From Enoplolaimus lenunculus (Eukaryota; Nematoda; Enoplea; Enoplida; Thoracostomopsidae): a stretch of 64,000 nucleotides of DNA. The notes beneath the pieces were generated by a model. That model saw nothing but the letters and a program-made list of their open reading frames with translations, made no database searches and had not been told where the DNA came from. Where the stretch lies: the NCBI GenBank assembly GCA_030248215.1, contig JASANG010003121.1, forward strand, positions 1-64,000. The letters are read 5' to 3'. Below are positions 1 through 10,900 of this stretch, piece after piece. A program made the translations under genes and the position numbers. Every line of letters begins with the position of its first letter. The first letter of the stretch is position 1.

Positions 1-1038
1 TTTGAAGCGAATTGCAGTCAACTGACCAGCCAGAGTTTGCACAACTACATGCGCGTAAAAAGCCCTGAAGTTGTTTATCCTAACCCCTAAAATTCAAGCA
101 AACATGCTTATGGCACTGCAAACAATATTCAAAATACATGCGCCTTACAATTTACATTTATACACGAGCCAGTTTGTTAAACTCCAGTACAGCAACAACC
201 TATAGGCTGCAAAAGCTCCACTTGCACCAAAGTTACACACATAAATATAAATTACAGCAACATACATAACTCACATTTATACACATTCCTTGGTATATAC
301 TCGTGCAAATCTCCAAACAAAAAAGGGGGACTAGAAGACACTTACCAAATTACTAGGGAAACCTCGCAACATACATATCCAAAAGTTAGCAAAGTCACAC
401 AACGGATAGGGCCAACGCATAGGACTATGCGGCAACAGCAGTATGGGCAAATTCCTAAGCCTGAGCTGAAGCAAAAGACTATTCCAAAGCTTAAACTTAC
501 TTTTCCCAATTTCACGAAAAACCACTTTACCCCTGATTCGTTACATGGATCACTAACTGCGCAAGCCTCTGTTCCAGTTGTTGTTTTTATTAGGTTTCTT
601 GTACCCTTGTAGATAAGGCCACAGTTGACAAATTCTGCGTTAAACTCAAAGCAAACGAAACCCCGACTTGCATCTAACATGCGAAAACCAAGCGATATTT
701 TTCTTCCCTGTGAGTAAGCAAATTCCGTGCATTTGGCTTTCTAAACTTTGACGCACCAACAAAACATTTTGTTAAATGTGCAATCCACCAATAATGCCGG
801 GTAGGCAAAACAACAAAAGCGTTCGTGTCCGTCAATAGCGCAGTAAAGTTCGATAAGGGGGGGCGACTTACCTCCCTACTTCACAACAACATCCCGAAAT
901 CCCAGAATCCCACGTTTGACCATATCCCAAAATCCAAAAAATCCTGAAATCCCACCTTCGACTATATCACTAAATTCCAAGATCCCACCTTCAACCATAT
1001 CCCGAAATTCTAAAGTTCCAAAATCCCACCTTCGACCA
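1..1038. repeat. Tandem duplication, left copy (starts at or before the window edge)
   Basis: Matches 2175-3212 almost base for base, with single-base indels in an A/G run near 320 and a G run near 857, so the unit is about 2174 bp. The copy ends inside the 33-bp minisatellite, where the two diverge. Open frames in both copies are identical and have no recognisable product. Confidence 0.93.
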
Positions 1039-1042
1039 CATT
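879..1042. repeat. 33-bp minisatellite, short version
   Basis: About five imperfect copies of a unit near CCCACCTTCGACCATATCCC followed by GAAATCCCAAAAT. Same array type as 3060-3617. Confidence 0.85.
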
Positions 1043-2174
1043 GTAACACTTTCGATGCCAGTCGGAACTCCAGGGAAGGCCTACAAGCAATCATAGTTAC
1101 TAAGCACGAGCACACTTCAAATCTGTCAACTAAATCACCTGCAGTACGCCCCAAAAATTCACACTAATAAGTATTTCCCTCGCATAAAACGGAATACGTA
1201 CACAACTCAACTACAAATTATCACAGATTGCCTTGATACACGAAGGTATACCGATATATTAATCGGTAAACTCGAATAAAATTGGTCCCCAACAGGGATT
1301 GATCACTAAATCGTCAATACTTACACAATACGTATGATACTCTTATCTAGATATTCACGCTAACACTCCCCTTAATTCTCGAACATGGACCAAATATCCT
1401 TCTATGTCGTCAATATCTCAAAAAATTAGCTCAATATACCACAAGATTATCTTGAAACAATTCTCAATATTTTTCAAAGGATCGCAACAGCAAAGTTGCT
1501 CTACATAAGTAAAAACAGAAAAAATTTGAAAGCTCCTATACGAGGATTGTCCAACAATTCGCAATACGCAATTACTTATCATCTCAACCAAGAATATTCC
1601 AAAAAGCAAGCGTCAACCCAAAATTTGCTTGACCTCACCTCTATGCCAGGAAACTACGCTTATTACTTTAAGCGGGCAGTATAACCAACAGACGCGTATA
1701 CTACTAGATTATCACAACGATAGGACTACCTACGTCCTTTCATGAAATCGTTAAAATAATCATTGCGTAGTGCCAAACACAAACCATCCGAAGCACAAAC
1801 CTGGACGAATCAGTAAAATCGCATTAAAAATTTGGGCAGCACATGCCCTTACTAACGTCTGAATAACTGCCCTGAAGTGGTTTTACACTGGACTTTTGTA
1901 GGCTCTGATTGAAAGGTCAAAATAATTCTCGAAATTATTTCAAAAATGCAAAAAACCCAAAAAATTCTAACTATTTTGTAAAAATTATAAGTTTTACACG
2001 AGCAAATTTAAGTTTAAACAAATAATTCAGAAGAAATTCCAGTATGTAGCTTTCACTCTTATCATAATGCATAGTTTTGCACCTTAGACTAAATATTCAC
2101 TTCAATGAGCACTCCCTCGCTGTCGTATAGCGTACAGGGGTCAAATGCTTCCAAAACGAAGGTCAACTAACGAG
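1039..2174. repeat. Rest of the 2.17-kb duplicated unit
   Basis: Unique within the window: after the minisatellite in copy 2 the sequence does not continue with this segment, so the second unit is partial. A/C-rich on the + strand. No coding or transposon structure recognised. Confidence 0.5.
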
Positions 2175-3212
2175 TTTGAAGCGAATTGCAGTCAACTGAC
2201 CAGCCAGAGTTTGCACAACTACATGCGCGTAAAAAGCCCTGAAGTTGTTTATCCTAACCCCTAAAATTCAAGCAAACATGCTTATGGCACTGCAAACAAT
2301 ATTCAAAATACATGCGCCTTACAATTTACATTTATACACGAGCCAGTTTGTTAAACTCCAGTACAGCAACAACCTATAGGCTGCAAAAGCTCCACTTGCA
2401 CCAAAGTTACACACATAAATATAAATTACAGCAACATACATAACTCACATTTATACACATTCCTTGGTATATACTCGTGCAAATCTCCAAACGAAAAGGG
2501 GGACTAGAAGACACTTACCAAATTACTAGGGAAACCTCGCAACATACATATCCAAAAGTTAGCAAAGTCACACAACGGATAGGGCCAACGCATAGGACTA
2601 TGCGGCAACAGCAGTATGGGCAAATTCCTAAGCCTGAGCTGAAGCAAAAGACTATTCCAAAGCTTAAACTTACTTTTCCCAATTTCACGAAAAACCACTT
2701 TACCCCTGATTCGTTACATGGATCACTAACTGCGCAAGCCTCTGTTCCAGTTGTTGTTTTTATTAGGTTTCTTGTACCCTTGTAGATAAGGCCACAGTTG
2801 ACAAATTCTGCGTTAAACTCAAAGCAAACGAAACCCCGACTTGCATCTAACATGCGAAAACCAAGCGATATTTTTCTTCCCTGTGAGTAAGCAAATTCCG
2901 TGCATTTGGCTTTCTAAACTTTGACGCACCAACAAAACATTTTGTTAAATGTGCAATCCACCAATAATGCCGGGTAGGCAAAACAACAAAAGCGTTCGTG
3001 TCCGTCAATAGCGCAGTAAAGTTCGATAAGGGGGGGGCGACTTACCTCCCTACTTCACAACAACATCCCGAAATCCCAGAATCCCACGTTTGACCATATC
3101 CCAAAATCCAAAAAATCCTGAAATCCCACCTTCGACTATATCACTAAATTCCAAGATCCCACCTTCAACCATATCCCGAAATTCTAAAGTCCCAAACTCC
3201 CACCTTCGACCA
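2175..3212. repeat. Tandem duplication, right copy
   Basis: Near-identical to 1-1038. Divergence begins in the minisatellite, which is far longer here. The identity implies a very recent duplication or an assembly overlap. Confidence 0.93.
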
Positions 3213-3617
3213 TATCCCGAATCCCGAAATTCCAAAATCCCACCTTCGACCACATCTTGAAATCCCAAAATTGTGTCTTCGACCTTAGCCGGAATTCCAA
3301 AATCCCAAAATATCACCTTCGACCATATTCCAAAATTATAAATTGTCACCTACGATCATATCTGGAAATCCCAAAACCCCATTTTCCACCATATCACGAA
3401 ATCCCAAAATCCCACCCTCGACCGCATCCCGAAATCCTAAAATCCGGAAATGCCGCCTTCGACCATATCGCGAAATCCCAAAATTACACCTTCAACCATG
3501 TCACGAAATTTCAAAATCCCAAAAATCCCGCACCTTCCACCATATCCCGAATCTTAAAATTGCAAAATCTCACCGGTTACCACATTCCGAAATCCCAAAA
3601 TTCCGCCTTGGACCATA
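3060..3617. repeat. 33-bp minisatellite, expanded version
   Basis: About 16 degenerate copies of the 33-bp unit (CCACCTTCGACCATATCCCG + AAATCCCAAAAT). The open frames across it are repeat translations. It abuts the remnant of an A-type element on its right. Confidence 0.88.
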
Positions 3618-3880
3618 GCTTCGGCTCCGATAAAAGTTTTGCCATAATTTCCGGCAATTTCTGCAGTAAAATTTTGCTTAATTTTGCAAAATTTATCAGT
3701 TTAGCGCGTTTTTTTCAGTTTTGTTACAATTTTCGGAAAGAATTTCTGAAATTTCGCAGAAAATTCGCGTAAAACCGATAACTTTTAACAACATATTACA
3801 GATATTGGCTAAAATTAACTAATTGACCATTATTTTTACAACCTAATTTCGCCACACCTCCGGTTCAGGCTCCGGCAAGT
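3618..3880 (+). mobile_element. A-family MITE remnant
   Basis: Body matches the A elements at 25167 and 29891: TTTCGGCAATTT-like start, AGCGCGTTT, GAAATTTCGCAGAAAATT, GGCTAAAATTAACTAATT, and CACCTCCGG...GGCTCCGGCAAG near the end. The terminal CAGGGT and CACCCTG are missing, so it is truncated at both ends. Confidence 0.7.
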
Positions 3881-5671
3881 TCATTGGCCTTCCCGCTGCC
3901 CCAGCTGTTCCCGCTGTCCGAACTGTCCCAGCTGCCCCAATTATATTTGTTATGTGTACTCCTGTTTGTCCCGGCACATTGGGACGGCCTTCAGCGTAAC
4001 ATTGACCATCCTCATGACCTTTAGAACTGTTTACTTGTCGGCGTTTTATGTCGCTTAATACCGCGTGCTGTATGATGAAGCTTAATACTCACAGGCTACA
4101 AAAGTATGGTTCACAATTTATGATAAATGTTGAACAATGTTCAAAATACAAATTATTCTTCGTCACTGCCATCACTATCATCAGTTGATTCTTCATATAG
4201 CAATTGTTTGTACTCTTGTCTTGCGGCAAATGGCTCTGTGCCGCCATGGACAATAAATTTCACTTTTTCATCGCTCGCGGTTACAGGTAACTTTGTTTTG
4301 ACTTCGTTCATTCTACGACCACTTTATCAGCTTCGCGGTGTTTCAGTTTCACTTGTTATGGGTCATTCAGGTTAAAATGCACACGCGTATGTAAAAATGT
4401 TCCACCAACCTCATTGGGAAGAGCACCAAAATACAAATCCTGCCTGGAGACAAGGTACAGTTTCATAGCTGTAGTTAGATATTGTTAATTGTTGAGACTC
4501 TGTCGGAAGGGACTCTGGACAAATGCATGTTGTATGCACGATGATAGGACATTTATAACGTCTACACGCACATCATTCAACTCAAAAATTGAGTTTGTTT
4601 AGAGGAACTATGGACACTATATAACAGTTCCTGATGATGATGTCAGGACGAATAAATATATAAGTACACGCCTAGAGCATATTCATTGTCTACAGGTTCA
4701 GACAATCCTATATGGATATGTCAGGTAGGGTATAAAGAGATTGGGTAGGGACAACGCCGGTTTTCAAAAGGAAGGGACATTTTTTACAAATGTGCCTGCG
4801 TTTTAAACGTGGGTGACCCATTAAGTTTTCACACACATCTCGTTGCAAGCAACAAATGTTGCATGTGCAATTTTTATTATTCTATGAGTATAAATTATCG
4901 CTTTAGAACTTTTTAAAATTTTACAAACCTCAAGATAAATTTGAAAATTTTCAAAAGGGAATGAATAGGTTTGGTGTATTTGCCTATTTTGCATAAACTC
5001 ACATTGTTCTGTTTTTTCATCATATCCGGCATAGATCTTTTCTATCCTGATGTGTGGTCCACTACTCTCACATCACATGTGTATAGCATTTATAACCAGT
5101 TGGTAAGGTTTTCAAACTTACGAACGGTAGCGGTTCTATATCTCGAATTTTGCAGAGACGTTAAATAAATCAAAGCTCGAAATCCGATGCATCCTTTAGC
5201 TGTCCGGTTAGTGTTTCGAATTTCCCATGACATATCACCAGTGTTGCTAGGTGCTACAACACATTTGATTTGAGAATACGGTGATTGATTTCAAAGTTGA
5301 ATTTCAAACCCATGACTCTGATACTTCAAGAATCGTACGGTTTTGATTCCAGTTTCAGGTGAATTTGTACATCTTCTGTTTCTCCTTAAAATTCCGTCCT
5401 AATTCTAACGCAAAAGATCGCAGGAATAGAGAGTGGTGAACGCTTTGCGTTGCAAATCACTGCATCGCGTCCGCTTTTTGAAAGATTGCGCCAATTATGT
5501 CTAATAATAAGAGATCGGATGGAAACTTCTTAGCTAGTATAAAGATAATCACTAGTGCAGAAATTGAACAATATCACTTCGAGAAAATTTTGGGGTAGGC
5601 AGGAGAGAAAGGGAATTTATATAATTTTAAAATCGTCATCGCTTGTTATGCTTGTAGAAAACTAGTCTGAT
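3881..5671. other. Unassigned upstream stretch
   Basis: No gene, tRNA or transposon structure recognised, apart from a K-type end fragment near 5220-5290 (CACCAGTGTTGCTAGGTGCT). ORFs of 65-82 codons have no family resemblance. A proline/serine-flavoured stretch at 3890-3960 (CCCAGCTG repeats) is short imperfect repetition. Confidence 0.5.
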
Positions 5672-5677
5672 GCCAGC

Positions 5678-5756
5678 AAGAGGGGCTTTCGTTCGAGCTT
5701 TAGATCCCATGATCGACCGATTCTCATTCAAGCGCGCTACCACTGAGTCATGCCAC
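5678..5756 (-). mobile_element. tRNA-derived SINE fragment
   Basis: On the minus strand it reads GTGGCATGACTCAGTGGTAG, a box A-like tRNA head, then about 35 bases later AGCTCGAACGA, a box B-like arm. It lacks the paired acceptor stem of a real tRNA. Confidence 0.55.
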
Positions 5757-5885
5757 CTCACAATCATCTGCTGAAGAACCTCAACATTTTACGCCCACAT
5801 GTATCTTGGTTCTTCCATGTCTTACTGCTGTTGCATATGGAGGCACTACATACGCATCAGTGTTTTAACAAAACTCAGCAGCTGA

Positions 5886-5975
5886 TTGTGCGGCGGCGTG
5901 GCTCAGTGGTAGAGCGCTGGGTTGAGAATCTTTTTGCCGTGGGCCATGGGATCGAAACCTCTTAGGGACGCACAT
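5886..5975 (+). mobile_element. tRNA-derived SINE fragment
   Basis: Box A-like TGGCTCAGTGGTAGAGCGC and box B-like GGGATCGAAACC, 45 bases apart. Related to but distinct from the longer SINEs just downstream. No complementary acceptor stem. Confidence 0.6.
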
Positions 5976-5999
5976 TCTTTTCAGCTGCAACAACTCAGA

Positions 6000-6203
6000 A
6001 CTAAAAACCGTTGTCCCTCGCATACCCATCAGTGAGACATGTATGTTTTAGTGCATATGCAATATATGCAACGCACATATTGTATGCTAGCCGGCAGCAT
6101 GGTACAGTGGTAGACCGTTTGCCTATTTATTTGTTCGTAGGTCCCGCTTTTTTAACTTGCCTAGCAAGAAGGTCCAAAATCCCTCCGTTCCTGCCTAGAC
6201 CAA
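6000..6203 (+). mobile_element. Degenerate SINE unit
   Basis: Carries worn versions of the leader (GTGAGACATG...GCTAGCCGGCAGCATG), the box A head (TACAGTGGTAGACCG) and the tail (CCGTTCCTGCCTAGACC) seen in the two intact units that follow. Confidence 0.6.
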
Positions 6204-6563
6204 TGTAAGCATGTGAGACATGCATGTCCGTTATGTGCACATGCAATATAGTGCAGTGCACTGCATGTATGCTAGCTGGCAGCATGCGGTCGACACATAT
6301 AGTCGACGAAATATGCAGTTGGAGAGGCGGGCTGCGTGGCGCAGTGGTAAAGTATTCGCTTAAGGATCCATAGGCTGAGTTCGATCCCCGCTCTAGCCCG
6401 CTTTTCCAGCTGCTTGGTAGAAAGGTCTGATGACCTTGGTTCCTACCTAGACTGACATGGGGGCCACGCCGTGAGCGCAATGGCAAACTGCCGCGCTATG
6501 AACACGGTATCCAGTCGAAAATAGGATGGACGGTCAAGGGACGACCTTGTTGAAAATAAGGGC
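6204..6563 (+). mobile_element. SINE unit, tandem copy 1
   Basis: About 360 bp: a 140-bp leader with CATGTGAGACATGC, GTGCAGTGCACTGCAT and GTCGACACATATAGTCGAC, then a tRNA-like head (GTGGCGCAGTGGTAAAGT; GAGTTCGATCCC), a core (TTTTCCAGCTGCTTGG; GGTTCCTACCTAGACTGACA) and a second worn tRNA-like head. Near-identical to the next unit. Confidence 0.8.
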
Positions 6564-6916
6564 ATGTAAGCATGTGAGACATGCTTGTCCGTTATGTGCA
6601 CATGCAATATAGTGCAGTGCACTGCATGTATGCTAGCTGGCAGCATACGGTCGACACATATAGTCGACGAAATATGCAGTTGGAGAGGCGGGCTGCGTGG
6701 CGCAGTGGTAAAGTATTCGCTTAAGGATCCATAGGCTGAGTTCGATCCCCGCTCTAGCCCGCTTTTCCAGCTGCTTGGTAGAAAGGTCTGATGTCCTTGG
6801 TTCCTACCTAGACTGACAACCAACATGGGGGCCCACGCCATGATCGCAGTGAAGAACTGCCGCGCTTTTAACAAGGTATCTAGTCGAAAACAGGTTGGAC
6901 GGGCAAAGGAAGGGGA
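6564..6916 (+). mobile_element. SINE unit, tandem copy 2
   Basis: Repeats the preceding unit with few changes, so the pair is a tandem duplication or tandem insertion. RNA polymerase III promoter boxes A and B are both present in good form and point toward the reticulon gene. Confidence 0.8.
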
Positions 6917-7327
6917 GAGTATCGGGGTACGTAGCGCAGTGGTAGAAAATTATTGTTGTTGTTGTTGTAGCATCTTCGAGATTGCATCATTCGGATGTTG
7001 AGAGGCCGAGAAATAAGAAATGTAGCCGGTCTGTTTCCTGAGGCAGTTGAAAAGATGCCGGGTGTCGTGTGGTGTCGCTTGGCAGTCAGGGCAGGCATCC
7101 GTCGTTTCTGGGTTTATCCTGGCCATGTAGTGATTTGTAATCCAGGACCCTCTTATCGTAGCTACTTGAGCAAAGAACGAGTTTTTCTGGGGAGGTCTTC
7201 TTCTAGTGCCACGGGGGAGGATCGCTTAAGGATCCCCAGGCTTGAAGTTCGATCCTTGATCTGGGTCCGCTTTTCCAGCTGTTTAGTTAAAAGGTCTTGA
7301 GGTCCTGGCTGTTACCTAGACTGACAC
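6917..7327 (+). mobile_element. SINE unit split by a LINE end
   Basis: The head (GTAGCGCAGTGGTAGAAAA) ends near 6950 and the matching continuation (GCTTAAGGATCCCCAGGC, box B AGTTCGATCC, tail TGGCTGTTACCTAGACTGAC) resumes near 7204. The gap is filled by the LINE fragment. Confidence 0.7.
6950..7203 (-). mobile_element. 3' end of a non-LTR retrotransposon (LINE)
   Basis: The minus strand has an uninterrupted frame of about 80 codons reading LPRGTRRRPPQKNSFFAQVA, then GSWITNHYMARINPETTDA, then CPDCQATPHDTRHLFNC, and ending KMLQQQQQ stop. The Cys-Cys-His-Cys knuckle is the C-terminal zinc finger found after the reverse transcriptase in several LINE clades. The tail is CAA repeats. 5' truncation is typical of LINE insertion. 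The clade cannot be fixed from this piece. Confidence 0.8.
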
Positions 7328-7375
7328 AGCATAAATATGTATCGACAAGTACAGTCCGGTTTAAAATCAGTTGAA

Positions 7376-7513
7376 GAGACGGGCTATGTGGCGCAATGGT
7401 AGAACGTTTGCTTAATGATGCGCATGGTGAGAATTCGTGTCACCCCTGTTTACCTGCTGTTTCTGCTGCTTAGTTGAAAAGGTCTCAAGTTCTGGTTCCT
7501 ACGTAGACTAACA
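7376..7513 (+). mobile_element. SINE fragment next to reticulon start
   Basis: Head GGGCTATGTGGCGCAATGG, a worn box B, and tail AAGGTCTCAAGTTCTGGTTC followed by TACGTAGACTAACATG. Same family as the preceding units but more diverged; ends about 105 bp before the ATG. Confidence 0.65.
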
Positions 7514-7618
7514 TGCATAGCGTACGATACAAATTGAAGACTTGTACAGTTTATTTAATTCAAGCTTTAAATATTTTTGTTGTGATATTGCAATATATAC
7601 ATACAAATATATAGCAAA
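7514..7618 (+). promoter_or_regulatory. Probable 5' leader and proximal promoter of reticulon long form
   Basis: AT-rich stretch between the last SINE and the start codon, with ATATATACATAC and AATATATAG just before ATG. I cannot fix a transcription start or a true TATA box, and an upstream non-coding exon is possible. The adjoining SINE cluster ends only about 100 bp from the ATG. Confidence 0.3.
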
Positions 7619-7910
7619 ATGAGCAGTACTACGCCGTTCAACGATACGTCAAGTACTGGGGATGCTACACACGTTACCTCTCAAATGGATCAGTCTGAGC
7701 CTGTACCTAAGCCTGTCGAATATTCTTTCGATGAGAATGCTAGCTCTCTGGAGGAGGCACGGTCACCGATCATGATATCTCCGCCTGTTGGATCTGAAGC
7801 TCAATCCGGTATTGCTGGTATTTCGCCGGGAGCATTGAGTCGTGACAGTCAAGAGTCATCGTCAACTAATAACGGTTTTGTTCAACTTGAGAAACCTACG
7901 CACGAATCAA
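7619..7910 (+). CDS. rtn: Reticulon exon 1 (start codon)
   Basis: Codes for 97 residues plus one base, beginning MSSTTPFNDTSSTGDATHV. ATG is preceded by an A-rich context with A at -3. Composition is Ser/Thr/Glu/Pro-rich and probably disordered, as in other reticulon N-termini. I end it at the donor GTAATC (GT at 7911) because that leaves phase 1, which matches the next acceptor. If the donor is skipped the frame stays open to about 8017, ending QRDLR, so a truncated read-through form is possible. The start is inferred from the ORF and the AT-rich leader, not from transcript data. Confidence 0.75.
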
Positions 7911-10900
7911 GTAATCTGCATATTGCTGGGTTTTCGCTAGCCCAGTCTCGAGGGCTGCTTTTTTGGAGGTGCTCCCGAGTTGATGAGTGGGAATTTTTTC
8001 AGAGAGACCTGAGATGAAAGTGAAGTGCTCAAAGTTTGAAATTTTTTGTATTTTTCTTAAGTTTTTGCTTGAGTGTGCTATTTCGATGCTTAGAGGTGAC
8101 GCTAACCCGTGTGTCTTGTCTTTCTGGTTGGATTTCGAGTGGGCGATGGTTTCTCGACTAGCAAAATATGTGTATAGATTGTTTGTTTAACCCAAGGAGG
8201 CGAGAAACTAGTGGATTTAGAGATTTTGAGAGTTAGGATTGGGCTTACGATTTTGTTAGTGGGTGCACCCTCATAGATTATGTGGGTTTTTTGTTATAGA
8301 CGCAGCATTTGAATTACATAGGTATTTGTTTCATTGATAGTGTTTTTATTTGTGTTTCGTTAGGATACAATGTATTATATTTCATGTATGTCGTCAACTT
8401 TTATTGTTTATATACATATATATTCAGGGTGCAACCGTAATTCCGGTTCCGATATTTTCTCACCCTCCGGTTCCGGTAAATTTTTATCGGAATTAAATAT
8501 TACGATATTGAATTTTTGACGGTGGAAATGAGGATATTTTCGAGGACATCTGGTTTGAGTTTTGTTTGATTTGAAGTGTGTTATATGCTATATATTTCAG
8601 CCGCTGCAAATCCTTGTCAAGATGTATCGAGTCCAGAAAATTTGCTCATTTCATTAAACGGCGCCGATGCTGGTTCTGTTGATTCTTCTTCGCTTCAACA
8701 ACAACAACAACAACATACTATACATGTACGTTATACGAGGAATCATATATACCGCATAGTTGCATGTGCGAAAACATTAAATATATTGGAATTGAATTTG
8801 TATTTCAGTTATACGGTATGTCGACTTTAAATAAAGCGAAAGGGTAAATTAAATTCCATTTGAAAAAAGCAGGCCGTAATACGAGTTTCAAATCGAGAGT
8901 GCACGATACCCCGGGACATACATACATATGCATAAAGCACATATATATCTATATCTGAATACATATTATATACCAGTCGTAGTCGAACTACGTACTGAAA
9001 TAATTTAGGTAATATGCAAATTAGTTATTAGCTAATTATTCATTTATCGGTTTTGGAGGTTTGTAAACAGTTTACTCAGATTCCTCGCGCCCAAAAACCT
9101 TCAGTAACCCTCATAATTATTGAAATGATTTTAAAAGTACTAATTTTGTCTTGTCAATTACGCTAATATGCAAATTTGGTATTAGCTACATAACTGTTCA
9201 ATTATCGGTTTTGGAGGTTTGTAAACAATTTATCCAGATTCCTCGCATCCAAAAAAGCCTTTATTGCTGAAATTAGATTGCAATTAGTGGAATAATGTAG
9301 AAAGTAGTGATGTGCGGATTAATCGGCATCGGTAATAATCGGCAGTTTTCGTGAGTATCGGCATCGGCACTGCATAACAATTGCCGATTTTTTGCCGATA
9401 CTTTTTGCGCATCACAGTCAGTTTGAATGCTATCAATTTCATTTCTGGGCGCAAAGCAGTGTGTCCGGTCAGGAAAACTGATATCTTTCTTGCGTATGTT
9501 TGAAAAAATTAATTGACATGAACCGTTCGTCTAAAATTATAATCGTTTATTATGGTTAGCGTTTTTAAGTCTTCGTATAATGGTGTAATGTAGTATTCTA
9601 TCTGTTAATTAAGCATGGTGTACTAAGTTGAAATCGGCATCAGCATCGGCAAAATTTCAAAATAAGAATCGGCATCGGTAAAATTTTTGTTATCGGCACA
9701 TCCCTAGTAGAAAGTTCTAATTTAGGCTTAATTAATTATGCAAATTAGCCTGTAGCCAATACGAGGTTAGCACCCCACCGCAGGATCATTGGCTTTCAAA
9801 CAAAAAAGTTTATCAAAATCGGTTCAGCGATTCCTGAGATTCTTTTCGGACGAACAAACAGACGGACGGACGGACATCCACCTTTCGACCCCAGAGTACA
9901 AAACATAAAACACTTCGCGAAACTCTGAGCTTTGCTCGGAGTTTCGTTTTGCGTAAAGATCACTGGTATGAATACGAAATATATATCTTGCGTCCGCATT
10001 CTCAATAGTATGTGTAGCACCTCTGATTAGTGGTGATCAGTCTTGTAACTGTTTAACCAGTGAATGATGAGATTCCAAGTTTGGCCCTGTTTTTGTAAGT
10101 TGACTTGTCCTTGCGTTTTGCAACTCCAGCAGTCCGTCTGTTTGAAAACCTGTTGCCTACTGGTGATAGGTTTTAAAATGCATTGCAGAATATCGGCCTC
10201 AGGACGAAATATTTCATTTTTAGACTGAAAAGTTAAAAGTTACACCATTTGCCTGAATTGTTTAGAACAGGTTCTGTTTCAATATCAAAAGGAATAGAAT
10301 GTAGACGTTTATGAATTGTAGCGGTCGTGATCTGTTGCGGCGGTGATCACGATCCTATACGCTTATTGAGCGAAGCTCGGAGTTTCTCGAAGCGTTTTAT
10401 GTTTTGTACTTGAGGGTCGAAAGGTGGATGTCCGTCTGTCCGTCCGAAAAGAATCTCAGGAACGGCTGAACCGATTTTGATAAACTTTTTTTGTTTGAAA
10501 GCCAATTATCTTGGGGTGTTAACCTCGCATTGGGGTTTTTAAATTTTAAGCCGTTTATTAGCTACAGGCTAATTTGCATAATTAATTAAGCCTAAATTAG
10601 GATTTTCCACAATATTTAACTAATTATTACAGTTAGAAGCAATCTATTTTTAGCATTAAAGGGTTTTTGGGTGCGAGAAGTCTGCGTAGACTGTTTACAA
10701 ACCTCCAAAACCGATAATTGAGCAGTTAGCTAATAGATAATTTGCATATTAGCATAGTTTATAAGCCTAAATTAGGACTTTTTACAATATTTCTCTAATT
10801 ATTAAGGTTAAAAGCAATATAATTTCAGCACTAAAGGATTTTTTGGTGCGAGGAATTTGAATAAATAGTTTACAAACATCCAAAAACCGATAATTGAATA

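Noticed and set aside
331-2853. Paired 112-codon minus-strand frames
   Set aside because: Conserved only because the DNA is duplicated. I see no family resemblance and cannot exclude an exon of a minus-strand gene, so I leave it uncalled.
3257-3772. 171-codon open frame near the left end
   Set aside because: Runs through the 33-bp minisatellite into an A-family MITE remnant; no conserved domain.
5886-6760. Functional tRNA genes
   Set aside because: Box A and B are good but acceptor stems do not pair and the units continue into a shared non-tRNA core, so they are SINEs.
7679-7760. FFAT-like motif in the reticulon N-terminus (VEYSFDENAS)
   Set aside because: The aromatic and Asp-Ala spacing does not match the EFFDAxE core closely enough.
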